From positions 1 through 64,000 of the forward strand of contig NZ_KE384224.1 of NCBI RefSeq assembly GCF_000424685.1: a DNA stretch of 64,000 nucleotides, read 5' to 3'. Made by a program: the position numbers and the translations under genes. The notes beneath the pieces were generated by a model. The model was not told the origin of the DNA, did no database searches, and saw nothing but the letters and a program-made list of their open reading frames with translations. This DNA comes from Methylococcus capsulatus str. Texas = ATCC 19069 (GTDB lineage Bacteria; Pseudomonadota; Gammaproteobacteria; Methylococcales; Methylococcaceae). Shown here piece by piece: positions 36,991 to 47,000 of this stretch (position 1 is its first letter; every line of letters starts with the position of its first letter).

Positions 36991-39750
36991 ATGAAGTCAG
37001 TCAAGGTTCCCACCGTTTCGGACCCGAGTCGCTCTGCTAACTGGCACGCTATGGAGACGGTGCAGGCTCTGGAGCGGCTCGAGGCCGATCTGGCGCACGG
37101 TCTGACCGAGCAGGAAGCTGCAAGGCGGCTCGAACGCCACGGTCCCAACCGTCTGGCTCCGAAAAAAGGCAAGCCGGTCTGGTTGCTTTTCCTGTCGCAG
37201 TTCAACCAGCCATTGGTTTATATCCTCCTGGCGGCCGGGGCGGTGACGGCAGCGTTGCAGGAATGGGTGGATTCCGCCGTCATCTTCGGTGTCGTAGCAG
37301 TCAATGCGGTGATGGGCTTCCTCCAGGAAACCAATGCCTTGAAAGCCATCGATGCCCTCGCCCGCAATCTGAGCGTCGATGCCACCGTGATCCGCAGCGG
37401 GACGAAGCGCACCGTGTCGGCGACGGAACTGGTACCGGGGGACATCGTCGCCTTGCATTCAGGGGACAAGGTGCCCGCCGATGTCCGCCTGATGCGTGCG
37501 CGGGAGCTGCAGATCGACGAGTCTGCCCTGACCGGAGAATCCGTTCCGGTCGAGAAGCGGACCGCAGCCCTGCCGGCCGACACCGTCCTGGCGGACCGCG
37601 CCAACATGGCCTATTCCACCACCCTGGTGACCTACGGCAGCGGTCTCGCGCTGGTCGTCGAAACCGGCGACCGCACTGAAATCGGCCGAATCAACCAGAT
37701 GATCGCAACGGCCCGTGTCCTCGAAACGCCGCTGACGCAAAAGATTTCCCATTTCAGCAAGCGCTTGATGTGGGTCATCCTGGGATTCGCCGCGGTCACT
37801 TTCCTGGTCGGCTGGCAGCGGGGCGAATCCGCGCTCGATATGTTCATGGCCTCGGTGGCCCTGGCCGTGGGCGCGATTCCCGAGGGTTTGCCGGCGGCTC
37901 TGACCATCACCCTGGCCATCGGCGTTTCCCGGATGGCGAAGCGCAACGCCATCATTCGCAAACTGCCTGCCGTGGAAACCCTGGGCAGCACCACGGTGAT
38001 CTGCTCGGACAAGACCGGCACCCTGACTCAGAACCAGATGACCGTCGTTGCGGTGTATGCGGACGGCGAGCATTTCGAGGTCACCGGCAGCGGTTATGCG
38101 CCGGCGGGCGAGTTCCGGCAGGCGGGGACGGTGATCGATCCCCGCGGCCATGGGGCCTTGATGGAGTGTCTTCGGGCCGGCCTGCTGTGCAACGATGCCC
38201 GCCTGATCGAAGGTGTCGAGGGATGGAGCGTCGAGGGCGATCCAACCGAAGGGGCGCTGCTGGTTTCGGCGCGCAAGGCCGGACTGCACGAGCTTCACGC
38301 CGGCGAATCCCACCCGCGGCTCGATACGCTACCGTTCGAGTCCCAGCATCAGTTCATGGCGACCCTCCATCACGATCGGGCTGAGAATGCCCGCTACGTC
38401 TATCTGAAGGGTTCGGCGGAAAGCATCCTGAAACGCTGCGATGCCGCATTCGACCGTCACATGGGGGTCATGCCCCTCGACGCGACCGCCATTCATGCCG
38501 AGGTGGAAGCGATGGCCGCGCAAGGGTTGCGCGTCCTGGCATTCGCCCGGGGAGACCGGTTCGTGGGCGAAGACAGGGTGGTGCACCCTACGCTGCAGGG
38601 CGGTCTGGTTTTCCTCGGCCTGCAAGGCATGATCGACCCGCCCCGGCCGGAAGCGGTGGAGGCGATCGCTGCCTGTCAGCGGGCGGGGATTCGGGTCAAG
38701 ATGATTACCGGCGATCACCCCGGTACGGCGAGCGCCATCGCGCGCCAGCTCGGCTTGGTGCGCGAGGGAAGGTTGCACCGGCTGTTCGGCGTCACCCTCC
38801 GGGGGCGGGTGCTCACGGGGGCGGAACTGCAGGGGCTCGACGAGGAAGCTTACCGCCGAGTGGTGGAGCACTGCGACATCTACGCCCGCGTCGCGCCGGA
38901 GCAGAAGCTCGACCTGGTGCGGGCCCTGCAGGCACGGGGGAATGTGGTCGCCATGACCGGCGACGGCGTCAACGATGCTCCGGCCTTGCGGCAGGCGGAC
39001 ATCGGCGTGGCGATGGGCAGGGCCGGCACCGAGGTGGCCAAGGAGGCCGCCGCGATGGTATTGACCGACGACAATTTCGCCACCATCGAGGCGGCGGTGG
39101 AGGAGGGGCGTGGTGTTTTCGACAATCTGATGAAGTTCATCACCTGGACACTGCCCACCAACGTCGGCGAAGGTCTGGTGATCACGGTCGCCGTGTTCGG
39201 CGGGGTCGCATTGCCCATCCTGCCGGTGCAGATACTCTGGATAAACATGAGCACGGCGGTGCTGCTCGGCCTGATGCTGGCCTTCGAGGCCAACGAGCCC
39301 GGCATCATGCACCGCCGTCCGCGCGACCCAAGACAACCCATTTTGACCCGCACCTTGCTGTTTCGAATCTTCGTGGTGGGTCTATTGCTGCTGGTGGGGG
39401 CGTTTGGCTTGTTCGAATGGGCGCTGGGGCGAGGTGACAGCCTCGAGACTGCCCGCACCACCGCCGTCGCCGTCTTCGTGTTCGGCGAGATGTTCTACCT
39501 GTTCAACTGCCGGTCGCTGGAATACTCGATGTTCCATGTGGGGGTGTTTTCCAATCCGCGGCTGCTTGTCGGCGTGCTCGCGATGGCCGCGCTGCAGCTT
39601 CTCTTCACCTACTGGCCTCCGATGAACCGGGCGTTTGCCAGCGCGCCCATCGGAGCGGTCGCGTGGGTCTTGGTCCTGGCCGTGAGTCTTGCGATCCATG
39701 CCGTGGTCGGGATCGAAAAATGGATGGGCCGCCGGTGGGCAAACCCATGA
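36991..39750 (+). CDS. P2-type cation-transporting ATPase
   Basis: 919 residues. It has an N-terminal cation-ATPase domain, TGES (residues 181-184), helix-4 PEGLP (297-301), phosphorylation site SDKTGTLTQNQM (D340), and the GDGVNDAPALR hinge. Helix 5 carries TNVGEG, as in Ca2+-ATPases, but helix 6 reads N752-M-S-T-A756, lacking the Asp that binds Ca2+ in SERCA (NLVTD). So Ca2+ transport cannot be assumed; Na+, K+ or another cation is possible. It lies 67 bp after nhaD and 91 bp before a CPA2 antiporter. Confidence 0.9.
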   Translation: MKSVKVPTVSDPSRSANWHAMETVQALERLEADLAHGLTEQEAARRLERHGPNRLAPKKGKPVWLLFLSQFNQPLVYILLAAGAVTAALQEWVDSAVIFGVVAVNAVMGFLQETNALKAIDALARNLSVDATVIRSGTKRTVSATELVPGDIVALHSGDKVPADVRLMRARELQIDESALTGESVPVEKRTAALPADTVLADRANMAYSTTLVTYGSGLALVVETGDRTEIGRINQMIATARVLETPLTQKISHFSKRLMWVILGFAAVTFLVGWQRGESALDMFMASVALAVGAIPEGLPAALTITLAIGVSRMAKRNAIIRKLPAVETLGSTTVICSDKTGTLTQNQMTVVAVYADGEHFEVTGSGYAPAGEFRQAGTVIDPRGHGALMECLRAGLLCNDARLIEGVEGWSVEGDPTEGALLVSARKAGLHELHAGESHPRLDTLPFESQHQFMATLHHDRAENARYVYLKGSAESILKRCDAAFDRHMGVMPLDATAIHAEVEAMAAQGLRVLAFARGDRFVGEDRVVHPTLQGGLVFLGLQGMIDPPRPEAVEAIAACQRAGIRVKMITGDHPGTASAIARQLGLVREGRLHRLFGVTLRGRVLTGAELQGLDEEAYRRVVEHCDIYARVAPEQKLDLVRALQARGNVVAMTGDGVNDAPALRQADIGVAMGRAGTEVAKEAAAMVLTDDNFATIEAAVEEGRGVFDNLMKFITWTLPTNVGEGLVITVAVFGGVALPILPVQILWINMSTAVLLGLMLAFEANEPGIMHRRPRDPRQPILTRTLLFRIFVVGLLLLVGAFGLFEWALGRGDSLETARTTAVAVFVFGEMFYLFNCRSLEYSMFHVGVFSNPRLLVGVLAMAALQLLFTYWPPMNRAFASAPIGAVAWVLVLAVSLAIHAVVGIEKWMGRRWANP

Positions 39751-39841
39751 AATCCGTACTGCCCGAGACGGAAGAAGGTAGTCACAAGCGAGGCTGCTGC
39801 GCTTTGTGACCTACCAGTACATTTGAAGGCCGTTTCCGGAA

Positions 39842-41806
39842 ATGACGGCCGCCTCATTCGCGCAGATCCTGCTTCTCCTGGGCACCACGGCGCTCGTGGT
39901 GGCCGTCTTCCAATGGCTGCGTGTTCCGTCGAGTCTGGCCTACTTGGTGGTGGGCGTCCTGCTCGGCCCGCATACCGGCGGACCCGTGATCGAGAACCCA
40001 GAGATTCACGGAGCCGCCGAATTCGGCATCGTCTTTCTGATGTTCACCATCGGCCTGAATCTTTCGTTGCCCCAGGTCCATGCCTTGCGGCATCTGGTGC
40101 TGGGCCTCGGCACTGGGCAGGTGGTGCTGACGACCCTGGTGGTCGGCGCCGCTGCCTTTGCCTTCGGTCTCTCTCCTGAAGCCGCGTTCGTGGTCGGAGC
40201 CGTGTTCGCTCAATCGTCCACGGCCATCATTGGCAAGCAGCTCGCGGAGCAGGGTGAAGAGTACAGCCGGCACGGACGGCTGGCGGTGGCCATGTCGGTG
40301 TTTCAGGACGTCACGGCAGTGCCCTTGATCGTCGTCGTGCCGGTACTCGCCGTTCCCAGCTTGAGGGTCCTGGGCGAATCGCTGGCATGGGCGCTGGCCA
40401 AGGCCGTTCTGGCCTTCGTCCTGGTCTTCTTTGCCGGCCGCTGGCTGTTGCGCCCTCTTTTTCACGCGGTCGCATCCCGCCGCTCGGCCGAACTGTTCAC
40501 CTTGACCGTGCTTCTGGTGTCGCTGGGAGCCGGGGGGCTCACTTACCAGCTGGGTCTGTCGGTGGCTTTCGGCGCGTTCCTGGTTGGCATGATGCTGGGG
40601 GAGACCGAATTTCGCCATCAGGTGGAATCCACCATCCGGCCTTTTCGGGACGTCTTGCTCGGATTGTTCTTCGTGAGTATTGGTATGTTGTTCGATCCCT
40701 CCCTGATGGAGGGAACATGGCAATGGGCTTTGGGCGGCGCATTCGTCCTGCTCGCGGCGAAAACCGTGCTGGTGGCGGCACTCGTCCGGGCGACGGGAAT
40801 CGATCTGGCCACAGCCTGGCGCGTCGGCCTGCTGGTGGCCGTCGGCGGTGAGTTCGGGTTCGCTCTGCTCGCCATTGCGCTCGATGCCGGAGTGATTTCG
40901 CAGCAGACAGGCCAAATCGTGCTCATGGCAGTGCTGCTCTCGATGATCACCGCGCCCTTCCTCATCCGGTACAACCGCGTTCTGGTGGAAGGCTGGTTCC
41001 GTCCGCCGCCGGGTGGAGAAGGCGCACTTTCGGCCGGGCCGGGAGTCGCCGGATCTCCGCATGACCACGTCATCATCTGCGGATACGGGCGCATCGGACA
41101 AAATATCGGTCGATTCCTGGAGGAAGAACGGATTCCTTACGTCGCACTCGACCTTGACCCGCAGCGGGTCAAGGAAGCACGGATCGCCTGTGAACCCGTT
41201 TATTACGGCGATTCTTCGGAACGCGACATGCTGGAGGCGGTCGGGATCGGCAAGGCCAGGTTGGTCGTCGTGAGTCACGAAGACCTTGCCGCGGCCCACA
41301 AGGTCCTGCATCACGCCGCTGCCCTACGACCCGGTCTGCCCGTCATGGTGCGCGCCCGGGATGAAAGCCACGTGGAGGAGCTGCGCCGCGCGGGGGCGGC
41401 GGAAGTCGTGCCGGAAACGCTGGAAGCCGGTCTGATGATCGCCTCCCAGGCGCTGCTGCTGCTGAACGTCCCGCTTTCGCGCGTGGCTCGCCGTATCCGG
41501 GAGCAGCGTCTCAACCGCTATCTCTTGCTGAGGGAGTTTTTCCGGGGTGACGAGACGTTTTCCGATGATGTCCAGTCTCAGGACGGCGACCGGCTGCGTG
41601 CGGTGCCGCTGCCTCCCGGCTGCAGAGCGGCCGGATGCACGCTTGCGGAACTGGCGCTCGAAGGTGTGGTCGTCACCGCGTTGGTCCGCCACGGGGTCCG
41701 GGAACTCGCGCCGGCACCTGAAACGCGTCTCGCGGAGGGCGATGCGGTAGTCCTGTTCGGGGCCGTCTCGGATTTGGACAAGGCGGAGCGCCGCTTGCTG
41801 GGCTGA
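39842..41806 (+). CDS. CPA2-family monovalent cation:proton antiporter with RCK (TrkA-N/TrkA-C) domain
   Basis: 654 residues. The N-terminal ~390 residues form the Na+/H+ exchanger-type membrane domain with about 12 helices, including FAQSSTAIIGKQLAEQGE. From about residue 405 a Rossmann RCK_N domain begins HVIICGYGRIGQNIGRFLEE and ends with a TrkA_C lobe (about 575-650; LAEGDAVVLFGAVSDLDK). This matches YbaL/KefB-type K+ or Na+ antiporters gated by nucleotide. No KefF/KefG-like ancillary subunit is adjacent. Confidence 0.93.
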   Translation: MTAASFAQILLLLGTTALVVAVFQWLRVPSSLAYLVVGVLLGPHTGGPVIENPEIHGAAEFGIVFLMFTIGLNLSLPQVHALRHLVLGLGTGQVVLTTLVVGAAAFAFGLSPEAAFVVGAVFAQSSTAIIGKQLAEQGEEYSRHGRLAVAMSVFQDVTAVPLIVVVPVLAVPSLRVLGESLAWALAKAVLAFVLVFFAGRWLLRPLFHAVASRRSAELFTLTVLLVSLGAGGLTYQLGLSVAFGAFLVGMMLGETEFRHQVESTIRPFRDVLLGLFFVSIGMLFDPSLMEGTWQWALGGAFVLLAAKTVLVAALVRATGIDLATAWRVGLLVAVGGEFGFALLAIALDAGVISQQTGQIVLMAVLLSMITAPFLIRYNRVLVEGWFRPPPGGEGALSAGPGVAGSPHDHVIICGYGRIGQNIGRFLEEERIPYVALDLDPQRVKEARIACEPVYYGDSSERDMLEAVGIGKARLVVVSHEDLAAAHKVLHHAAALRPGLPVMVRARDESHVEELRRAGAAEVVPETLEAGLMIASQALLLLNVPLSRVARRIREQRLNRYLLLREFFRGDETFSDDVQSQDGDRLRAVPLPPGCRAAGCTLAELALEGVVVTALVRHGVRELAPAPETRLAEGDAVVLFGAVSDLDKAERRLLG

Positions 41807-41878
41807 TCCGTTTTTTGGCGCCGCCGACCGAAGGCGGGGTTCGACGAGCGCGGAGTCGTCCGCGGGGAGGATACGGGG

Positions 41879-42775
41879 ATGAAACGCATCAAAACAGTGC
41901 TGGCTGCCACGGATCTTTCCGCTCCCGCCCGACATGCCGCCATGCGCGCGGCTCTGCTGGCGGGTCAGGCCGATGCCAAGCTGGGTTTGCTTCACGTCGT
42001 GGACCTGCAGTTGATGGAGCATCTGCGGAGCTTTGCCGGACGCTCGGGAGAAGCCGCGGAGCGGCGGTTGATCGGCGAAGCCATGAAGGAACTCGAGCGG
42101 CTCGCGACCGATATGACGCATCGGTGGGGGAGCGCCGTCGAAGTGCGTCTGGTGGTGGGTGCCGTGTTGAAGGAGATCGTCGCCCACGCGGATACCCTTG
42201 ACGCCGATCTTCTCGTGATGGGTGCGCGCGGCGCCGGCTTCGTTCGGGAGCTGCTGCTGGGTTCCACAACCGAGCGGGTTCTGCGGTTGATCACGCGGCC
42301 GGTCCTGATGGTCAAGCAGATCCCGCATGGTCCCTATCAAAGGGTTCTGGTGGCCGTGGACTTTTCCGAACGCTCGGTAGCCGCTTTGCGGCTTGCGCGC
42401 CTGGTTGCGCCCGAGGCTCACTTTGTCGTGCTGAACGCGTTTCAGCCCCCGCTCGAAAACAAGCTGCGCCAAGGCGGGGCGGATGAGTTCGAGATCATGG
42501 AGCTGCGCGATGCGGCCCGCAGGGATGCCGATGCGCGGATGGATGAGGTGATGGCCCATGCCGGCTTCCCCGCCGAACGGCTCACGCGTCTGGTGCTTCC
42601 CGGCCCGGCGCTCGACTGCGTACTGGAGCAGGAGCAGGAGCAGGATTGCGACCTCATCGTCGTTGGGAAGCATGGTTATGGGTGGATTGAAGAAATGCTG
42701 CTGGGTAGTCTGACGAAGCATCTGCTGGCGCTTTCGAGTTGCGACGTGCTGGTCGCAAGCCAGTCGAGGGCCTGA
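41879..42775 (+). CDS. Tandem-domain universal stress protein
   Basis: 298 residues with two UspA domains in tandem. Each has a nucleotide-binding loop: MGARGAGFVRELLLGSTTER (about 116-135) and VGKHGYGWIEEMLLGSLTKH (about 260-279). Domain starts are MKRIKTVLAATDLSAPA and YQRVLVAVDFSERSVAA. A short EQEQEQ run (three GAGCAG repeats, 42625-42645) precedes the second nucleotide loop. A GGGGAGG ribosome-binding site is present. It ends the cation-transport run, so a stress-linked regulatory role on transport is plausible but inferred. Its last 122 bp overlap the convergent DUF2459 gene. Confidence 0.9.
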   Translation: MKRIKTVLAATDLSAPARHAAMRAALLAGQADAKLGLLHVVDLQLMEHLRSFAGRSGEAAERRLIGEAMKELERLATDMTHRWGSAVEVRLVVGAVLKEIVAHADTLDADLLVMGARGAGFVRELLLGSTTERVLRLITRPVLMVKQIPHGPYQRVLVAVDFSERSVAALRLARLVAPEAHFVVLNAFQPPLENKLRQGGADEFEIMELRDAARRDADARMDEVMAHAGFPAERLTRLVLPGPALDCVLEQEQEQDCDLIVVGKHGYGWIEEMLLGSLTKHLLALSSCDVLVASQSRA

Positions 42776-43436
42776 TTGGCGGATGCGTCTCCAGCAAAGG
42801 TGCCGCGTAGGGGCGGATCTTCGTCATCAACTGCTCCGCCGTGACCGGCTCGAACCAGCCCATCGGATAACCCGCCGCGGCCAGCGCGCCGGCCAGCCAG
42901 CCATTGCAGGTGTGGAAAATGTGGAATTTGGCGTTGGCCGGGTAGAACCGCCCGTCTTCATGGTGTTCCGGACCGACGGGCGACGCCCGCGGGGAGCCGT
43001 TTCTGGCGAAGCTGCGGTCGACGTAGCCGGCCAATCCGGCAAACGGCCGCGGCGCAAGGTCGAGCCGTATCCATTCATAACCGGCGTAACGCCCCGCGAT
43101 GTCCCCCTCGATGCCGGCCACGTGCAGCACGCTGGCCGTAGGCCAGAGGGCTGCTTTCAGGGTCAGCCACAGGCCGGGATCGCCGGACTGGTAATAGTCC
43201 CAGTCGCCCCAGCCCAGCTCCAGGTAGTCGGCCTCGGGGAAGTCGGAGCTCTCCGGAATGAACCCGGCGGGAATGTCCGCTTTCCGCAGGATGAGGCCGG
43301 CATGTTTGCCTTCGTTGACGATATAGATCGAGGCGTGGGGTTCGCCAGGTACAGGCGCCGGGCTTGGGGTTCCCGGCCCCGCACAGGCGGAGCACAGCCA
43401 CAGCAGGCAAAGCAGCAGCCGGGCGAGCGGAGTCAT
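42654..43436 (-). CDS. DUF2459 family lipoprotein
   Basis: 260 residues from ATG 43436. The N terminus LLLCLLWLCSACAGPG carries a lipobox (CSAC). The family-like core includes IYIVNEGKHAGLILRKADIP, LGWGDWDYYQSGDPG and FHTCNGWLAGALAAAGYP, with a conserved His-Thr-Cys-Asn segment that could be a thiol active site. DUF2459 proteins are of unknown function. The core ends near residue 222; the remaining tail of about 40 residues is encoded antisense to the Usp gene, suggesting loss of an earlier stop. Confidence 0.78.
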   Translation of the reverse strand: MTPLARLLLCLLWLCSACAGPGTPSPAPVPGEPHASIYIVNEGKHAGLILRKADIPAGFIPESSDFPEADYLELGWGDWDYYQSGDPGLWLTLKAALWPTASVLHVAGIEGDIAGRYAGYEWIRLDLAPRPFAGLAGYVDRSFARNGSPRASPVGPEHHEDGRFYPANAKFHIFHTCNGWLAGALAAAGYPMGWFEPVTAEQLMTKIRPYAAPLLETHPPIRPSTGLRPARRNSKAPADASSDYPAAFLQSTHNHASQRR

Positions 43437-44093
43437 CGCGCCAGAAAATCGCCGACCGTTTGAAACCGGCGGCTCCGGATCGGCCGGATGCGGCGGGCGT
43501 CCGGCGCTCCGGCCGCCCGCGGGAACTGCCGGAACGCCGGGGGTTCCCGCACGATGCCGCAGACAGAGGTTTCCAGATCGGAGATCGAATCCTTGCCATG
43601 GGCCAAAGCTCCGATTGAAAGCATACTCGCAACGAACCAAAACGGCGCAAACTTGTGAGGTCAAACCATGTCGTTTTGTCCTCAATGTAATACCATTCGA
43701 TCTAACGGCAAACAGCTCGAGTTTGCAGCGAGTTTATGAAATGGGTACATACTATCATGCGATCAGAAAATCGAGACCCGTTTATGAGGGGTCGATCCAT
43801 TTATATGTCAAGCGCCGAACAACGGCCAATGTATCGCCAAGTTACCAATTTCGTGGCGGTAGACGGTTATCGTAGACAGCTCACTGACGGTGCCGATCGA
43901 AAAACATGCCGATACTATTACCAACAGGCAGCCGTACGACCACTCGAGCCTTTTTCTCCGTTCTGTAGGGAGGGCAGATATGGGATTCAAATTCATCGGA
44001 GTGAGCGGTGGTGCCGCAAGCGATTGCCGATTCCGGCGCGTTATGACGATTAATTATTGTCTGGTTGGCTGGATGATTTCTATCTTGGGTGAT
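43437..44093 (+). other. 657-bp gene-free stretch, right part AT-rich
   Basis: From about 43660 to 44090 the base composition is much less GC-rich than the neighbours. Only short frames occur. One starting at 43669 encodes a 23-residue peptide with CPQC (MSFCPQCNTIRSNGK...), followed by an overlapping start (ATGA) of a 78-residue frame. They look like remnants rather than active genes, and I recognise nothing in them. No tRNA-like or intrinsic-terminator structure was found. Confidence 0.4.
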
Positions 44094-47000
44094 TCAGACG
44101 AGTATGCGCTCGACTCCCCCATTGACCGCCCGCTCCACATAATCCTTCATCCAGTTCTCACCTAACACGTGCCTTGCGATCTCGACCACGATGTAGTCGG
44201 CGTCGAGCCTGTCGACATCCTCCCGGTAGCGCTGCAGCCCCTGCAGGCAGGAAGGACAGGAGGTCAGTACCTTGACCGGGCCGTCGAAGCCGTCGGCTCT
44301 TACGCTGGCCGCGTCGCTCTTCAGTTCGGCCTCCTTGCGGAATCGGACCTGGGTGGCGATGTCCGGGCGGGCGATGGCGAGGGTGCCGGACTCGCCGCAG
44401 CAGCGCTCGGATTTGGCGATCCGGCCGCCGTCGGCGGTGGCGATCAGGGCGTTGACGGTCTTGAGGGGGTCCTGCTGCTTCATCGGGCTGTGGCAGGGAT
44501 CGTGGTACAGGTAGCGGACGCCGTTCACGCCTTCGAGTTTCACGCCTTTCTCCAGCAGGTATTCATGGATGTCGAGCACCCGGCTGCCGGGGAAGATGCG
44601 GTCGAATTCGTAGGAGGCGAGCTGATCGAGGCAGGTGCCGCAGCTCACGACCACGGTCTTGATATCGAGATAGTTGAGGGTGTTGGCGACGCGGTGGAAC
44701 AGCACCCGGTTGTCGGTGGTGATCTTCTCCGCCTTGTCGAACTGGCCGGCGGCGCGCTGGGGGAAGCCGCAGCACAGGTAGCCGGGCGGAAGCACGGTCT
44801 GCACCCCGATCTCGTACAGCATGGCCTGGGTGGCGAGGCCGACCTGCGAGAACAGCCGTTCCGAGCCGCAGCCGGGGAAATAGAACACGGCTTCGGAATC
44901 CACGGCGGTCTTGCGCGGGTCGCGGATCACCGGCACCACCTGGTTGTCCTCGATGTCGAGCAGGGCCCGAGCGGTCTTGCTGGGCAACTGGCCCGGCATC
45001 TTCTTGTTGATGAAATGGATTACCTGTTCGGTGACCTTCGGTTTGCCCAGTGAGGCCGGCGGCCGGCGGGTCTGGGTCTGCCCCCAGGGTCTGAGCAGCA
45101 GATGGCCCAAGCGCTGGCCGCGGTAGCCCCATTCGATCAGGGTGGAGCGCAAGGCCTTGATGGCGTTGGGGCGGGTGACGTTGAGGAAGGCCAGGGCCGC
45201 GGTCTTGGCCGGATTGAAGCTCTGCTTGCCCATCTTGCGCAGCAGGTTGCGCATGTTCATCGACACCTGGCCGAAATCGATGTCGACCGGGCAGGGGTTG
45301 TAGCACTTGTGGCAGACGGTGCAGTGGTCGGCCACGTCCTCGAATTCCTTCCAGTGGGTGATGGAGACGCCGCGGCGGGTCTGCTCCTCGTACAGAAAAG
45401 CCTCGATCAGGAGCGAGGTGGCGAGGATCTTGTTGCGCGGCGAGTACGGCAGGTTGGCCTGTGGTACGTGGGTGGAGCAGACTGGCTTGCATTTGCCGCA
45501 GCGCAGGCAGTCCTTCACGGAATCGGCAATGGCGCCGATGTCGCTCTGCTGCATGATGAGCGACTCGAAACCCATGAGGCTGAACGAGGGCGTGTAGGCG
45601 GCGCGGAGACCCGCCCCGGGCATCAGCTTTCCCTGGTTGAAGCGGCCCTCGGGGTCGACCTGGGCCTTGTAGGCGTGGAACGGCGCCACTTCCTCTTCGG
45701 TGAGGAATTCGTATTTGGTGATGCCGATGCCGTGCTCGCCGGAGATCACCCCGCCGAGCGAGCGCGCCAGCGCCATGATGCGGACGACGGCGGCGTTGGC
45801 CTCTTGCAGCATCTCGTAATGGTCCGAATTGACCGGCAGATTGGTGTGGACGTTGCCGTCCCCGGCGTGCATGTGCAGGGCGACGAAGACCCGGCCGCGC
45901 AGGACGGCCTTGTGTACCGCCTCGATCCGCTCGACGACGGGGCGGAAGCTGTCGCCCTCGAAGATGCTCTTGAGGCGCGGCAACAGTTCCTTTTTCCACG
46001 AGACGCGCACCGAGTGGTCCTGGAGCCGGTGGAACAGGGTAGGCCGCTCGGCGCGGTTGGTCAGCGCGCCGGCCTCGATGCCGAGTTCGGCAAACCGGGC
46101 TTCGGCCTGCTCCAGCGGCAGATCCAGGTGATCCAGCAGCCATTGCCAGCGTTCGCGCACCGCTGCCACGGCATCCAGCGCCAGCGCTCGACGGTCGCCG
46201 ATCAGCTCTGTCTTGTTGATTCCGTCCTCGTAAGCACGCAAGGGCAGTTCGCCGCCAAGGCATTCCGCCAGCGCATCGCACAGCTTGAGCTTGTTGCGCA
46301 AGGACAGTTCGATGTTGATGCGCTCGATGCCGTCGCAGTAGTCACCCATGCGCGCCAGCGGGATCACCACGTCCTCGTTGATCTTGAAGGCGTTGGTGTG
46401 CTTGGCGATCGCCGCGGTGCGGGCGCGGTCCAGCCAGAATTTGCGGCGGGCCTCCGGACTGACGGCGATGAAACCCTCCGCGCTCCGTGCATTGCACAGC
46501 CGTACCACTTGCGAGGCGGCCCGGGCTACCGCGTCGTCATCGTCGCCGACGATGTCGCCGAGCAGTACCATCTTCGGGCGGCCGTAGCGGCGGGCCTTGG
46601 TGGCGTAGCCCACGGCCTTGACGTAGCGCTCGTCCAGATGCTCCAGTCCGGCCAGCATGACCCGGGCGCCGCCGGACTTGGAAAGGCTTCCGAGATAGTC
46701 CTGGATTTCGACGATGGCCGGTACGGCTTCCCGTACCTGGCCGAAGAATTCGAGGCAGAAGGTGCGGGTGTACGGCGGCATCTCGTGCAGGATCCAGCGC
46801 GCGGAGGTGATGATGCCATCGCACCCCTCTTTCTGGATGCCGGGCAGGCCGCCGAGGAACTTGTCGGTCACGTCCTTGCCCAGGCCGGTCTTGCGGAAGC
46901 GGTGGCCGGGAAGGGTGAGGATTTCCTCCTCGAGGAGTCTGTGGCCGTCGGCGTCATGGCGTCTGAGCCGGAATTTCACCTCGTCCTGGTCATGGATCCT

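Noticed and set aside
42625-42645. GAGCAG triplet repeat
   Set aside because: Only about three copies, within the Usp coding frame (Glu-Gln), too short to call a functional repeat.
43736-44165. Short open frames of 78-105 codons in the AT-rich gap
   Set aside because: No homology recognised, weak starts, and overlapping phases; treated as relic DNA rather than genes.
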